NCBI GenBank assembly: GCA_009760855.2
Contig: WPIO01000011.1
Span: 4,020,501 to 4,084,500, forward strand
From: Cristatella mucedo
Lineage: Eukaryota > Bryozoa > Phylactolaemata > Cristatellidae
Direction of reading: 5' to 3'
DNA: 64,000 bases
Position 1 is the first letter of the stretch. The number at the start of each line of letters is the position of its first letter. Below, piece after piece: positions 43,301-53,984 of this stretch. The notes under the pieces are model-generated. The model worked only from the letters and a program-made list of their open reading frames with translations. It searched no databases and had not been told where the DNA came from. A program made the position numbers and the translations under genes.

Positions 43301-45472
43301 TTATTTTTACTTTTCCCATGGTGGCAGTAACTGGCCGTTATCATGTTGTTTGCTATGATCTTCTCCAAAGATGTTTTCTCCACGAGGAGCTCTTTGAAGC
43401 TCGTGCTTCAAATGCACCAGTGAAGCTTATGAACTGAACCGGATACTTGTGTGTGGCTTGGATGTACATACATGTGTAATGCAACGTATCTCCGTCTGTA
43501 ACTCCACAAAGCCATTAAGACTGTGGGTGTTACGCAGGAGAGTTTTGTGTAGCGCACTCATAGCCTAAGCGGCTTTCAGTACACATTCGGTAGCCAACAG
43601 ACTTCGTCTCACACAATAAAGAGAAATTGGGAAGTATAGCAGAATAAGGCAGTATGCTGTTAGTAGCTGCTTTGTATGTGCAACTCGCAAGTCATTTGAT
43701 TTTGGCCTAGCAATAAACAAGCGGCCGTCTGGGTTCCTGTGGCGTGCAGGTGTGTGCGTGCATGCCTGCTCCGCGTGCAGATATCGCGTGCTTACATTGT
43801 GCTCCTACATTCCGGTAACATGTCGCTTCCCTATGAGTGCAAACTGTATCACGAACGTTTTCACACTATTTGCATCAGTGTTCGTCCGTCGTTGTGTGTT
43901 TCACATCTCAGGCCATGCTTGGAGGCCGCTGTAACCACTCAGGCGCAATCGCCGACTACCTCTGTACACTGCCTCTGCACACTCAGACCTCAGTGCCTCA
44001 CTGCGTGTACCACTCAGAGCGCGGCGTCCCGTGTTTGCTAGCGAGTAGTGGTAGCTAGTACGTGTGCTGCGTGACTGCAACGCAGGAGGCATCGAGCCTT
44101 CCAGTGCACTGACGTACGCACGTGCCGCTTGACTACTCGCCAATGAGCTGACCGACCTGTTTCGCTCGAGTGCATTGCTGCGAAGGCCTAGGTCCTCGAT
44201 AGCCCAGGGCCTAGGCTGCCGCCGTTGCCAGAGCCACCTGCCAGAGATTTCTACCGCCCCACATGACGGCGTCGTGAACGCTTTCTTCCCGGGTTTCTTT
44301 TTGCAGCATCGAGGCAAAAGTGAGCTGATTAATGGCACCATGGCTGGCGGCATAACCGGCGGACTACTCGGCTTCCGAGGTACGAATTTGAGCTTGAGGA
44401 GTGAGCGCACAGGGTCGATTGCTCCTTTGCTTGGCCTTGTCCCTGCTATGACAACCTCCTCACTAGATTGCTGTTCCTCGGTTCCTGGCTGCACCTCAAT
44501 GTCTGCATTCAGGCAGGTCACTAGTGATCTAGTCCTAAAGTTCGTATCGCAATCAAAGAAGACAACAAGTCCTCTGGACCCTATTCCCACTTTCCTGCTC
44601 CTACGTTGCATTGATCTGCTGCTGCCATGCATAACTAACATCAACTCACTGCTTACTGGCCTACCAGCATGTGCGTTCAGGCGATTGCAGCTGGTGCAAA
44701 ACTCCGCAGCTAGACTTGTCTGTCGTGAGCGTCGCAGTTGCCACATTATTCCACTTCTCTCCGACCTGCACTGGCTACCAGTCAAGCAACGGATTGACTT
44801 TAAGGTTTTGTCGCTCACTTTTAGGTCCCTTCATTCTATTGCTCCAGCTTATCTCTCCGACATACTCCCTGATCAGGCCAAGCATCGTACCACCCGCTTT
44901 TCGGAATCCAACAGTCTAGAAATACCTCGTACAAACCTCAAATCCTTTGGAGACCGTGCATTTAGTTTGTATGCTCCCAAAGCCTGGAACTCCCTCCCGA
45001 CCTGCGTCAGAACATCCCCTGACCTGACCACATTTAAAAGGAACTTAAAAACACACCTATTTAGGACAGCATTTAGTGGGTCCCTGCGATTCGTCCTTCA
45101 CGTGCTTATGCATGCTGACACTGTGCATGCTGCCACTAACCACATTTGCATGCTGACCCTGTGCATGTCACCCCTAACCATGTTATTCGTTTTGTTTGTT
45201 TTTCAAGCATGATTTTACTTACCATTTAATTGCATTTCCCTTTGCAGCAAATGTAAAGCGCCTAGAAAGAGATTAAGTTCTCTGAGGGCGCTTTATAAAG
45301 TACATTATTATTGTTATTGTTATTATTGGCAGCGCTCGGTGTCGCCTCGGTAGCTTCGCCGCGAAGACGCTGGCTGCTGTGCTTTGTAGCCGGGCTCAAA
45401 GCCGGTCTTCTGGGAGCTGCTGGCTTTGCCCTGTTCTCTACAGCCATCGATTACTACATGAAGTATCGATAG
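40106..45472 (+). CDS. TIMM22: Mitochondrial import inner membrane translocase subunit Tim22, four exons
   Basis: Tim22 is the channel of the TIM22 complex and inserts carrier-type proteins into the mitochondrial inner membrane. Coding exons are 40106-40340, 40422-40615, 44307-44379 and 45390-45472, with phases 1, 0 and 1 at the three junctions. Together they make 585 nt, 194 residues plus TAG, the same length as human TIMM22. Conserved elements are FDSCAFKSGMSLVAG then FGIGAAFGLFSSAIDP, KNFAVVGFMFSGIECMIES, NGTMAGGITGGLLGFR and AGLKAGLLGAAGFALFS, ending IDYYMKYR. These are the four glycine-rich membrane segments and the paired-cysteine region of the Tim17/22/23 family. The start ATG has a good context (AAAATGG) and a Met-Ala-Ala-Ala start as in vertebrates. 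AATAAA lies at 45638. No damage seen. Confidence 0.95.
40341..40421 (+). other. TIMM22 mini-intron of 81 nt, in frame and stop-free
   Basis: GTCAGT donor, TTAATTCTTCTAG acceptor with a pyrimidine-rich end and a possible branch site TTGACAT. Its removal restores LVAG-FGIGAAFG, which matches vertebrate Tim22. Left in, it adds 27 residues (WLLSVRFYQPLFIG...) inside the first membrane segment without breaking the frame. Confidence 0.8.
40422..40615 (+). CDS. TIMM22: TIMM22 exon 2
   Basis: 194 nt, donor GAGAGC/GTAAGT. It encodes the rest of membrane segment one, the intermembrane loop and the KNFAVVGFMFSGIECMIES segment. The vertebrate FSCTEC cysteine pair reads FSGIEC here, with one cysteine replaced by glycine. 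Confidence 0.92.
40640..40812 (+). mobile_element. tRNA-derived SINE
   Basis: Head GGGCCAAGGTGCTCACTCTT, B box GCGTTCGAGTCATGC, a small internal duplication (AGTCATGCAGTGGTCATTTG then AGTCACGCATTG), end ATAAATGAGGCCAATAAATC. It starts only 24 bp after the exon 2 donor. Confidence 0.75.
41853..41965 (+). mobile_element. tRNA-derived SINE, partial
   Basis: GGTAAGATGCTTGCCCAGGT, B box GGGTTCGAGTCC and the CTGCTGCAAGCTTGTGA body are present; the 3' end is lost. Confidence 0.65.
42690..43105 (+). mobile_element. LINE family B, 5'-truncated copy
   Basis: The plus strand encodes NKLAVPFLFLETVGDRSFCS, then AGPRLWNTLPRFL and NYSPAADYGSSFSVVLSCYF, matching the 8475 copy. The end of this copy is complementary to the 43486 copy. 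Confidence 0.75.
43486..43650 (-). mobile_element. LINE family B 3' end
   Basis: Minus orientation; ends TATCTCCGTCTGTAACTCC (plus view) and includes GCAGGAGAGTTTTGTGTAGC, the complement of 43070-43100. Together they form an inverted repeat about 400 bp apart. Confidence 0.75.
44307..44379 (+). CDS. TIMM22: TIMM22 exon 3
   Basis: 73 nt; acceptor TTTTTGCAG, donor CGAG/GTACGA. It encodes HRGKSELINGTMAGGITGG then LLGFR, the third membrane segment. Confidence 0.95.
44440..45325 (+). mobile_element. LINE family A copy in TIMM22 intron 3, core deleted
   Basis: It opens with SLDCCSSVPGCTSMSAFRQV and LLLPCITNIN, then jumps straight to SLLTGLPACAFRRLQLVQNS. About 1.0 kb present in the 19777-22200 copy, including YADD, is missing. 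The C-terminus and full 3' UTR with stem-loop and ATT-type tail follow. It takes up most of the 1,010-bp intron and ends 64 bp before exon 4. Confidence 0.9.
45390..45472 (+). CDS. TIMM22: TIMM22 exon 4
   Basis: 83 nt; acceptor GCTTTGTAG. It encodes GLKAGLLGAAGFALFSTAID then YYMKYR and TAG, the fourth membrane segment and the family-typical IDYY end. Confidence 0.95.
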
Positions 45473-45637
45473 CATTGGTGTGGCTCAGATTATCGACTCC
45501 CGACTGCCTCTAAAGTGTCTTTAGATCCCTTTGCCAGCGAGCTTCGTGAAGGCTGGCTCGGCCTACTATGATGCACCGTCATTCGACATGTTAAGGATAG
45601 TTGCCACTAAGTGTGCTGCTGCAAGCAAGTGAACCTT

Positions 45638-45643
45638 AATAAA
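45638..45643 (+). terminator. Polyadenylation signal of TIMM22
   Basis: AATAAA 166 bases after the stop codon, in the right strand and distance for the TIMM22 3' end. Confidence 0.65.
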
Positions 45644-45829
45644 TGATTGCATTTTTAGCAACCGTCGCTCGCTGGCAAGCAGTGCCTTGTGTGAGCATGC
45701 ATGTTCATCTGGATACAATCGCTATCATATGAGAATGCATATGTCAGCAACGTTGCTTGATGTTGGCATACTCATCTTGGGGAGGGGCTACTGTATAATC
45801 TCCAGTGTTGGCACATGTGCCTCCTGTAA

Positions 45830-46850
45830 TATAATAATAATTTTAATAATACATTTGCATAGCACCCTCAGAGACTATAATCTCTTTTAAGTACATTGCA
45901 TATGCTGCAAAGGAAGCATGGTCGAATGGTTAGTGGTAGCATGCTCAATGATAACAAGCATAACATGATTAGAGATGGCATGCAAACGATCAGCGGGCCA
46001 ATATGGTTAGTGGCTGCATGTGCAGTGTCAGCATGTATAAGCCCACAAAGGACGAATCACATGGACCACCAAAGGCCGTGATTAATAGATTTTCGCATTT
46101 TCAGCTTCTTTTTCAATGTTGTCAAGTCAGGGAATGTCGTGACGCAGGATGTGAGCTCCAGACTTTGGGAGCCTACTAACTAAAGGCATGGTCTCCAAAG
46201 GATGTGAAGGTCGGGCAAGGTGTAGCTAAACGATTAGATTCAGAAAAACTGGCGGTACGATGCTTAGCCTGGTAGGTGGAGTAGATCTGATAGGTAGTTT
46301 GTAGTCAGAGAATGAAGAGACCTAAAAGTGAGTGACAGAACCTTAAAGTCGATGCTCTGCTTGATTGGGAGCCAGTGCCAGTGTTGGCAGGCAACTTTGA
46401 TTCGAACGAAAAAGCCTAGGCTGTAGAGTTTTGCACCAAGCATGCACCGAGTTACAGAAGTCAAGACATGTCACAATTGCATGGAACAAATAGCCCTGTC
46501 TAAGCAAGCCCGAATTTTAGCAGTGCTATGTAGCTGATAGTAGGCAGACTTGACCGTGGAGCTGATTTGGTCGTCTAATGAAATGTCACTTTGGAACGTG
46601 ACACCTAGATTTCGTGCAGATTCAACAGGAGATACGCTGGCAGAGTCGATTTTGAGCGGTAGCCTTTCCATTTTCTGAATCACTCCTGGTTTGCCCATAA
46701 CTAGTAAGTTAGTTTTATCATAATTCAATTTAAGAAAACTTGCTGCCATCCATGTGCGGATGTCATCAATATATGCAGCAAGAGAGTTGAGAGAATTCGG
46801 CATGCTGGAGGGCTGGGAGGTATCAAAGCAAATGAACAACTGTATCTGGT
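45830..46850 (-). mobile_element. LINE family A, 5'-truncated copy
   Basis: The tail with an AAT tract starts near 45830. On the minus strand there is reverse-transcriptase sequence just after YADD (FDTSQPSSMPNSLNSLAAYI near 46830) through to the thumb, with frameshifts near 46470. Confidence 0.85.
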
Positions 46851-46931
46851 CGCGTGGTTGGGGTATTCTAAGTATTCCGAACCCCTCAGAGACTGTTCTT
46901 TCATTTACTTAGCCCATGAAGCTTGGTAATC

Positions 46932-47055
46932 AATAATAATAATAATATCAACACTCGATACAGCAAACTCTGAGAACTTAATCTCTTTCTAGGCGCTATG
47001 CATTTGCTTGCTGCGAAGGAAAAACGATCGAATGGTTGATAATAACTTGATATCA
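46932..47055 (-). mobile_element. LINE family A 3' tail
   Basis: An AAT tract, then CTGAGAACTTAATCTCTTTC and a diverged stem-loop, minus orientation; about 120 bp only. Confidence 0.75.
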
Positions 47056-47189
47056 AGTCAGCAGGTGTTTCAATGACAGTGCAAAAGAAGGTAAAATGCT
47101 ACCAGTTCTTTACAGCATTGGCTCTGTCCCAGTGTCTCACTGGCCTCGAGCACCTGTGAGTTATGAAACGGTGCATCCAAAACATGGTT

Positions 47190-48312
47190 GTAGGACATTT
47201 GCCCTCCCCCCCCGACATTCCCCTCTGGTGGACCCTAGGGATCCCCCCCCGGACCTTTCCCCCAGGTAGGACATTTCCCCCTACGTTGATGAATGTATAA
47301 CTAAGAATACAGATACATGCAATCGTCCCTCGTTTATCGCGGTTAATCGGTTCCAGAGTCTGCCGTGTTAGGTGAATTTCCGTGAAGTACGATTCTTCAT
47401 TTATAAATCAAATATTTTCGTAATTAGAGCATAGAAAACCTGTTCACGACCGTCTAATTTGGTTTTAACATTATTAAAGCCCTCTGTACATGAAATATCG
47501 CCATTTTAGTCACCATTACACCCGTACTACCCAATATATTAGGCAAAGTAAGGGATAATAAGACGTATTAGACGCTACAAATATCATATTATTAGTGCAC
47601 ATTTAATTACACATGCAGTTTTTTACACACAACTACTAACTTATGAAAATAGTGCAATTTGTTCGATGATGATGAAGAGTTGTACTGCAGGTCAAAGAAG
47701 AGCAAGGTTACTGCTCTCAATCAGGCTGTACCTGACGTTGAAGGATTTATGGGGGTGCTCGAATAAATAGACCAACAGCCCATACGTACAGAAATTTTAA
47801 TTCTAATTGTGATGCAGGGGTGTGCAGTTGACTCAGACAACCGAGCTCGCGCTGCATCATCTTCACCATCTCGATCAACTTTGTAATGAAGATATTTGAA
47901 AAACCTCGATAGAGTAAAGCCGCGAAAGTAGAAGCGTGAAGTGGCGAGGGACGACGTCGGGAGGAGAGGCGGCGGTGGCTGATGATACTGCTACGCGCTC
48001 GCGGCTGCTGCCTAGAGCGTCTTCTGCTGGCCGCCGAGGGTAGAGCTTTGACCTTGCACTTGGTGGTCTGCCGAAAAGCAGGGCCGCAGCGACCGCATTT
48101 CTAATGACTTTAATGTAGGAATATGTTATAAATTATATAATATATAATACTTTTACAACATATGCAAAAAACAATTTATACCATGACATTTCCATACGGG
48201 AGGGAGGAAATGTCCTACGGGGGGGGGGGAAATGTCCAACCCCAGGGGGTAATGTCGGGGGGGGGAATGTCAGGGGGGGAGTTCGGGGGGGGGAATGTCC
48301 ATACCCCTCCGA
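47190..48312. mobile_element. G/C-run element with inverted arms (possible foldback element)
   Basis: The left arm at 47195-47283 repeats GACATTCCCC-type units. The right arm at 48178-48312 repeats the complement (GGGGAATGTC) with G runs of 8-10. Arms face each other, about 900 bp apart. A second element is nested between them. No transposase is visible, and class and exact ends are uncertain. Confidence 0.5.
47318..47956. mobile_element. Non-autonomous DNA transposon, possibly Tigger/pogo-like
   Basis: The left end reads CGTCCCTCGTTTATCGCGG and the right end, inverted, CGTCCCTCGCCACTTCACG. The outer nine bases match exactly and the inner part less well. The left terminal sequence resembles CAGTCGTCCCTCG-type ends of pogo/Tigger elements as I remember them. 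It has no coding capacity. Confidence 0.5.
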
Positions 48313-48859
48313 CATTATGTCATTTGTCTCGAATGAGATGTACTTCTCTTTGGTTGCTGCATAAGCGTTAGTTTGTTTGTAATCTTTAACAGATTGCTGT
48401 ACATCAAAGTAAAGACTACTTCTAACTTTCTTAAACAGGTGATGGGATGGTTGGGTGACTATTGAACCTACGACTACTGACCCTATGACAATCGGTATGT
48501 ACCAACCGGTCTATACGACAATTGATCTATTTACCATCTGGTCTGCGACTATTGGACCAACTACAACTGGCCTGTACTAACTGGCCAATACGACAATTGA
48601 TCTATATGTCAATTTTTAAGAATAATACACAATTTTTAATTACACAATTGATACAAATTATTAAGAATGAGTTCATGACTGTCTGAATTTTTTGTATTTG
48701 TGCAACAGGATTATTAGTAAAACAGTTTTTTCTTCTTACTGTATCAAAAAATGTTCATTACGTCATAGATAAGATTGATTTTAATGTTACTGTAGCTTCT
48801 CAACTAACTATGCGACAAATATGCAATAGCACAAAGAAAAGCTAAAATGTCTGTACGAC
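48313..48859. other. Degenerate short-repeat tract beside the MULE
   Basis: 48460-48615 repeats variants of TACGACAATTGATCTAT and CGACTATTGGACC about six times. It lies just past the 3' side of the MULE frame, so it could be that element's subterminal repeat, but I could not find a matching opposite end. Confidence 0.35.
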
Positions 48860-50411
48860 CGTAATCTTCAAATGCCCGTCGAACTTTTTCGGCAAGCTCG
48901 CGGTATCTCTTTGCTTGGACAACAAGAACGCCAGTGGTACCTTGTGAGAACAAGGCAGTCTGCTTACTGTGGTCCACGAGAAGCCCTTTCAGAAATGTTC
49001 ACATCGTCGGATGATGGCACTGTAACAATGCTTGGAGCCCGTAATGGCACCCGTCTACTGCATTAGTTGTAGGAGCTACACCGTCGACTGACGCCCCATA
49101 CTGATTCCACATCCACACAGGGAAGAGCGAACTGCCGTAGTTATCACCTCGGCCTCGAAGACGTCTGCCTCGGATGTAGGTATGTTCGTAGTATGAGATC
49201 CGTTCGTTCATACGCTCACGTGATGGCATAGAGTCGGACAGCAGCTCAAATGCTTCGATGACGTCAGTCTCCGGTACGTGTGCCAGTGCTGGTAGACATC
49301 GAGCTGCACTACGGATAACATCATCAGTTTCATACTCATCTTTCATTCCGAACTCGTTGACCTTTTTTTTAACGCTCTGAGTGAGATGGAAGTAACAGCT
49401 AGTAATTGTAGCTGTCGAGTACAAGGCAGAGGAAGCATTAATAGCTGCTGCTTCGAAATCGTAGAGAATGTTTTGAGGGTTTGCAGTAGGTATGAGACGC
49501 TTGAGTTCGGCGAGAAGACGATCGTATATTGCGCGAGTCTTGTTTGGAAGTAGGCAGTACATTCCAACAGGGATAAGTCTTGAGACAAATTGAAAATCAA
49601 TGGTGTACAGTTGAAAGAAAAGTAAGCGAACGACTTGAAACGTACCGTCAGCTAGCCACACGTCTGCGAGAGTCAAGCAAGGTGCTACTTTCGAGGATAA
49701 TCAGCCTGCGATCCTGTCAGCTGGTCCTGAGTCGAACAGTATAAAATCAATGAACTTCTGGGGGATGTCAAATAACAGGTCTATGGGTATAGGTGGTGAA
49801 GTTCCGTCAGCCTCGGACAAGTCCTTCTTTCTCTACCACTGCATTGCTTGATTCAAGGTTGACTTCTTCGGTAAAGCCATTAGCACGTCATCAGATAAGT
49901 TCCTAGCCGCAGAACCTTGCACTGCACTCGGAGTCACAGAAACTTCCGACATCTTAATAATAATAATGCACTTGATAAAGCGCCCTCAGATAACTCAATC
50001 TCTTTCTAGGCGCTTTACATTTGCTGCATAGGGAAATGCAATTGAATGGTAAGTAAAATCATGCTTGAAAAACAAACAAAATGAATAATATTGTTAGGTT
50101 TGACATGCACAGGGTCAGCATGCAAATGTTGTTAGTGGCAGCATGCACATCTTGGCCCTCATGTCACCAACAGCCTTTCTTGCCTGGGCTATTGCTATGT
50201 TTCCTTCGTGGCAGTGTTCTGGAGCGCAATTTCCAACAACTGTAGTGCCATTCGTTATTAGACGAGCCTTGCAACCAAGCTGACGGTGTTTGCAGCATAG
50301 CCAATTCGTAGTGCCGCTTGCATTAACGATTACTTTCCGATATTCAAAGTTTCTATATATCACAGTAGCATTTCCACGCTCGGAAATTTCGTACTGAATC
50401 GCTGACCCCAT
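48860..50411 (-). pseudogene. FLYWCH-MULE transposase, decayed and split
   Basis: Minus strand. An N-terminal FLYWCH zinc-finger domain (50411-50150: FEYRKVIVN, NWLCCKHRQLGCKARLI, then HCHEG) is followed by a MULE transposase: DSGPADRI, the first catalytic region WLADGTFQV near 49650, then ILYDFEAAAINA near 49460 and YFHLTQSV. FLYWCH-MULE proteins are Mutator-type transposases of animals. The frame carries in-frame stops at 49833-49835 (TAG), 49701-49703 (TGA) and 48999-49001 (TGA, where the sequence context suggests a tryptophan). It is also interrupted by a LINE tail. Not functional. Confidence 0.88.
49956..50146 (-). mobile_element. LINE family A tail inserted in the MULE
   Basis: A 191-bp 5'-truncated 3' UTR with stem-loop and AAT tail. 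It is flanked by ACATCTT at 49949-49955 and 50147-50153, a 7-bp direct repeat. The right copy overlaps LINE-like bases by up to three. Taking out the insert plus one repeat rejoins the MULE frame without a shift. Confidence 0.9.
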
Positions 50412-50427
50412 GATTTATAAAAAACCG

Positions 50428-50568
50428 ACCTCGGTCCCGATGTCGTGGGCTCGAATCCTTCGGCGGGCGATCCTTTAGCGCCACTGCAAGCGGTGGTGAT
50501 AGCTGTAAAGGCTCTTCTGTCGCTATACTAAAAGAGGCTGTTAAATCAGCTAGTATTTATTTATCTAT
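50428..50568 (+). mobile_element. tRNA-derived SINE, head truncated
   Basis: Starts at CCGACCTCGGTCCCGATGTC, B box GGCTCGAATCC, body CACTGCAAGCGGTGGTGATA, end AAAGAGGCTGTTAAATCAGC. It lies 17 bp beyond the first codon of the MULE frame. Confidence 0.75.
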
Positions 50569-53212
50569 TTAGTCACAAGTTCAATTGTCGGTGCACCGCA
50601 GGGATACAGCCTTTAAATTAGCAGGCTAAATTAACTCGCACGAGTCTTAGTTTCATTTTTTTTAGTGTGGGCGAGCAATGTCCGAAACATCAAGACATGC
50701 AAGGATTAGATAACCTTCTGTGGGGTTACTTCCGGTGATCTATAAATTATGCTCCGAGTGGAGCTAATCGTGTCTTTTTAGTCCACAGGAGCCCAGTGGG
50801 TGCTCATAAATTGATTTCGTCGTTTGTGATGGTCGGCATGGATGTTAACAGATGGCGGCTGCTGTTGTGTGACATTGGCTCCGGCGGCGGCTGCTCTTGT
50901 GGGAGTCTCACAGAGACACAGCGGGCGAACGTGAGCGGTAAACGAGACTCTACTTTATTACTCACGCGGGCACATATATGGAAGCCCAATCAATCGCAGC
51001 AAACGACATGAAATATAATCTGCATTATTGGCCTGACGCTGTGCTGCTTCAATGGCTTAACTATTGGCCACAGGTGAGGCATGTGCACTAGTGTCAGGCG
51101 CTTCGCTAATTACAGCAGAACCAGCAGGCGCACACAACACTGCCCAGGCAGCTCCCCATTATAGTGAAGGTCAAAGGCCCCCAAACTGCCCCTTGCTGGA
51201 ATTGCTCGGTGACAAGCAAGGGCAAGGTGACTCTAGAAATCTTTAACAACTCATCCCGACGGTGATGAATCCCCAGTTGGATGGAAACGTTGATGCCATT
51301 TTAATTGTCTTTATTTATGAATCCCATTTCCCATATGCCAAACCATCATAGCACGAAATGTGGCACCAATGATTAATTCTATCTTCATAACTTTCCGGTC
51401 CGGTTATGCACTCACCCAAGTTTTTCCGTTTTTCCATTAAGTCTCGCGAAGGCATTAGCTTATTCATTCATATGTAGTTAATAGACACTCTGTGAGCGTG
51501 CATGCCTTTTGAGATACTTTTTCCTGCAGCACGAAGATGACCTGCTGTAGGCCTGAGGAGGACGAGCTTGGCGACTGGTGTGGCTACCGGGTGATGAATA
51601 TTCATCACACCGGAGAATCTGAAGTTACAGAGAGCCGAACGGAGTCGATGTGCCACCACGGGCTGTCGGTCCGCTATGTTAAAGTATGCTGCTCGTAAAT
51701 GTCCATTAACTTTAGGGTATCAAATCCTCAAGAAGTGGTGAAAACCTCTAACCCTCGAATATAATTTCAGTAATAAGCTGTTGAAGCAAACGCACGCCTG
51801 CTTCCACAAATTTCATTGTAACTTAGCTTCATCTTGATTTCTTTTCCCCTGCTGTTTTTGATCTTTAAAACATTTGCTACCACAATGTTGTCTTGTCTTC
51901 TCCCTGCACCGAAAGCATTTTTGAGAATCTTTTTTCTTCAAAAAAAGAGAAGTGGGCAGTGAATTAGCGCTAAAAAGCCTGGATCATTTTGCACCTCATA
52001 GTAGCTCGTGCTGCACAGCGATAGATTTTTGTCTAATTCTTTCAAGGCTACTCGATCTTCTGCCCTCATTTGCATTAAGCAGTTGTGCTTTGGAAGTATA
52101 CAAGAATTGGGTTGGCCTTATCAATTGCATTTCTGCTCCAGCTCGCAGTGATTGCTTGGCCATCTGATCTTTTGGCGACCTCGATAGCCGGTTTTGAAAA
52201 TGGTCGAGCAGTGGTGCTGCAAGCTACCTCAAGCCGCTTGTCTTGGCTTTAGCTCCTTGCTCAGTCAGCACAACGTAGGCCTAGGACGCGAAAGAGCACA
52301 GCGAAGTACCAAACTCAAGAACGTCCTCTCGTTACCTTTATCGGAATGTATATGCGAGAGAAACGAGTAGTAGCAGCAGTAGCCTGCAGCACTAATTTAT
52401 GTAGGACCGCACTGCCGCCCTGTGCCTTTAGGCGTCTCACAAGGCGACGGAAACAAAATTCCAAACGGTATTCAAGCCCTGAGCTTGATGCAGTTGCACG
52501 AACTCACAAGACATGAGAGCCTGCACTTGGGCTGAGCGGTCGGTAAGGAAATTGACAAGCGACAGCTGACCGCAATCGCTAGCAGACGTTCGCTTTGGTA
52601 CGACGTGAGCATCGGCTGAATTGCCACGAGCGAGCGGTTACTCGTTTCGATTTCATGCTGTGCCGTCATATTACCGAATCAGCTTTCATCATGTGAACCC
52701 AGCTGGCTGGTGAGAAGACCAAAGGCGACAAGCACAGCGAGAGAAGTCTCACTCAAGCCGTCGACCAGGATTTCTGGTCTTAGCAGGCACCGGAAAGGTA
52801 GTTACCAGGAAGTGTTGACAGGGCTTGACAGACTAGCCAGGTGTGCCAGACGGCAACTTTACGCAAAAAATGACGGCCTTAAGACAATACGATAGTTGGA
52901 ACTGATCGTTTAATCGTTTTTTCAATTCTGATATCTTACTGAGCGGGCTTTTGATAATCGTTTTCTAAATAGATACGTAAATGCTACGGAGCTCTAACAT
53001 AATTAACATTAAATATGGAGAATTAAACTACTCGGCTGAGCCTCCCCTTCTTACTTGCTATAGTGATATGGGCTTCGGTAACGGCGAGACGTGCCGTCCT
53101 CGCAATTTTACGTTTGATATGACGTCTTCTATCGCTGCACATTGACTTCATCGATACTGTCTTATATCGCACCATAATGTGCAGCAAAACTAAGTTTTCA
53201 TCTAGTAAAACT
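50569..53212. other. Intergenic, nothing recognised
   Basis: No conserved frame, RNA gene or named repeat could be supported; short open frames have no motifs. Confidence 0.4.
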
Positions 53213-53285
53213 TGTTTCCACCCAGGATCGAACTGGGGACCTTCTGCGTGTTAGGCAGATGTGATAACCGCTACACCATGGAAAC
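53213..53285 (-). tRNA. tRNA-Val (anticodon AAC)
   Basis: The minus strand gives a full cloverleaf: acceptor stem GTTTCCA/TGGAAAC (7 perfect pairs), D-arm with A box TGGTGTAGCGGTTATCACA, anticodon stem TCTGC/GCAGA around loop CTAACAC (AAC), T-stem CCCAG/CTGGG with TTCGATC loop, discriminator A. A TTTT tract follows within ten bases, as Pol III termination needs. It closely resembles animal tRNA-Val genes. It reads GTT-type valine codons through inosine. Confidence 0.97.
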
Positions 53286-53984
53286 AACTGCGTTATACTA
53301 GTCATGTTTAATTATTTATTCAATATTTACTGCACGCACGCCAAGGACATGAGTTGGCCATAAGACCTTAGGCCAAGCTAACCTGATAGCGGTTTGTCAA
53401 TTAGATGCAAGCTATTGCAGGCCTCTAATTCCCAGGTGACTGTAATACCATCAGTGGCATCATCCCCCTCCAGCTGGGCGTCCGGCTAAGTGTTGGCTCG
53501 TCGTCGCCTGGGTTCTCCCTGCTGCACTCGTAAGTCGTGACCAAAAGCAAGGCCAGTGCATGCACGCTCCTACAACTCTTATCGGGAGACTACAGCTGCG
53601 TAGCCACGTGGGTACCTTTGAGTTAGCAAGGACTTGGGCTGCTTGAACCTTGTAAGTACCTTGTAAGCCGAAGATGCAACGTGCCCGCGGGTTACAAATT
53701 CACGCGTTTTCGATCGTGCATTTCGAAATTCATGCTGTTCACTGTGAATCTTGCTGCAACCGTTCCAGCAATACTACGAATGTACTGGCTGCAGAGCAAG
53801 ACCACAGCCGCGATAGACTTTACTGGTGGCTCAACCTTCACCTTGCGTAGAAGTCACTTTTAAGTCTTGCCAACAGAGCTAATAGTTTTCAGAGACAAAG
53901 TCTAATGCCAGTCTAATCATGCGAGAATATAGTTGAAAGTGCACTACCTCATAATAATATAGTTGAAAGTGCACTACTTCATTA
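53286..53984. other. Intergenic, nothing recognised
   Basis: Only a 30-bp tandem duplication near 53924-53985 (ATAGTTGAAAGTGCACTACT twice) stands out. Confidence 0.45.

Larger units (their letters stand above)
40616..44306. other. TIMM22 intron 2, repeat-filled
   Basis: 3.7 kb holding SINEs at 40640 and 41853 and LINE family B copies at 42690 and 43486. 40810-41850 and 43650-44300 hold nothing I recognise. Confidence 0.6.

Noticed and set aside
44440-45220. A host protein of about 345 codons overlapping TIMM22 exon 3
   Set aside because: The frame joins exon 3 and intron sequence to a LINE reverse-transcriptase fragment; it is read-through and not a gene.
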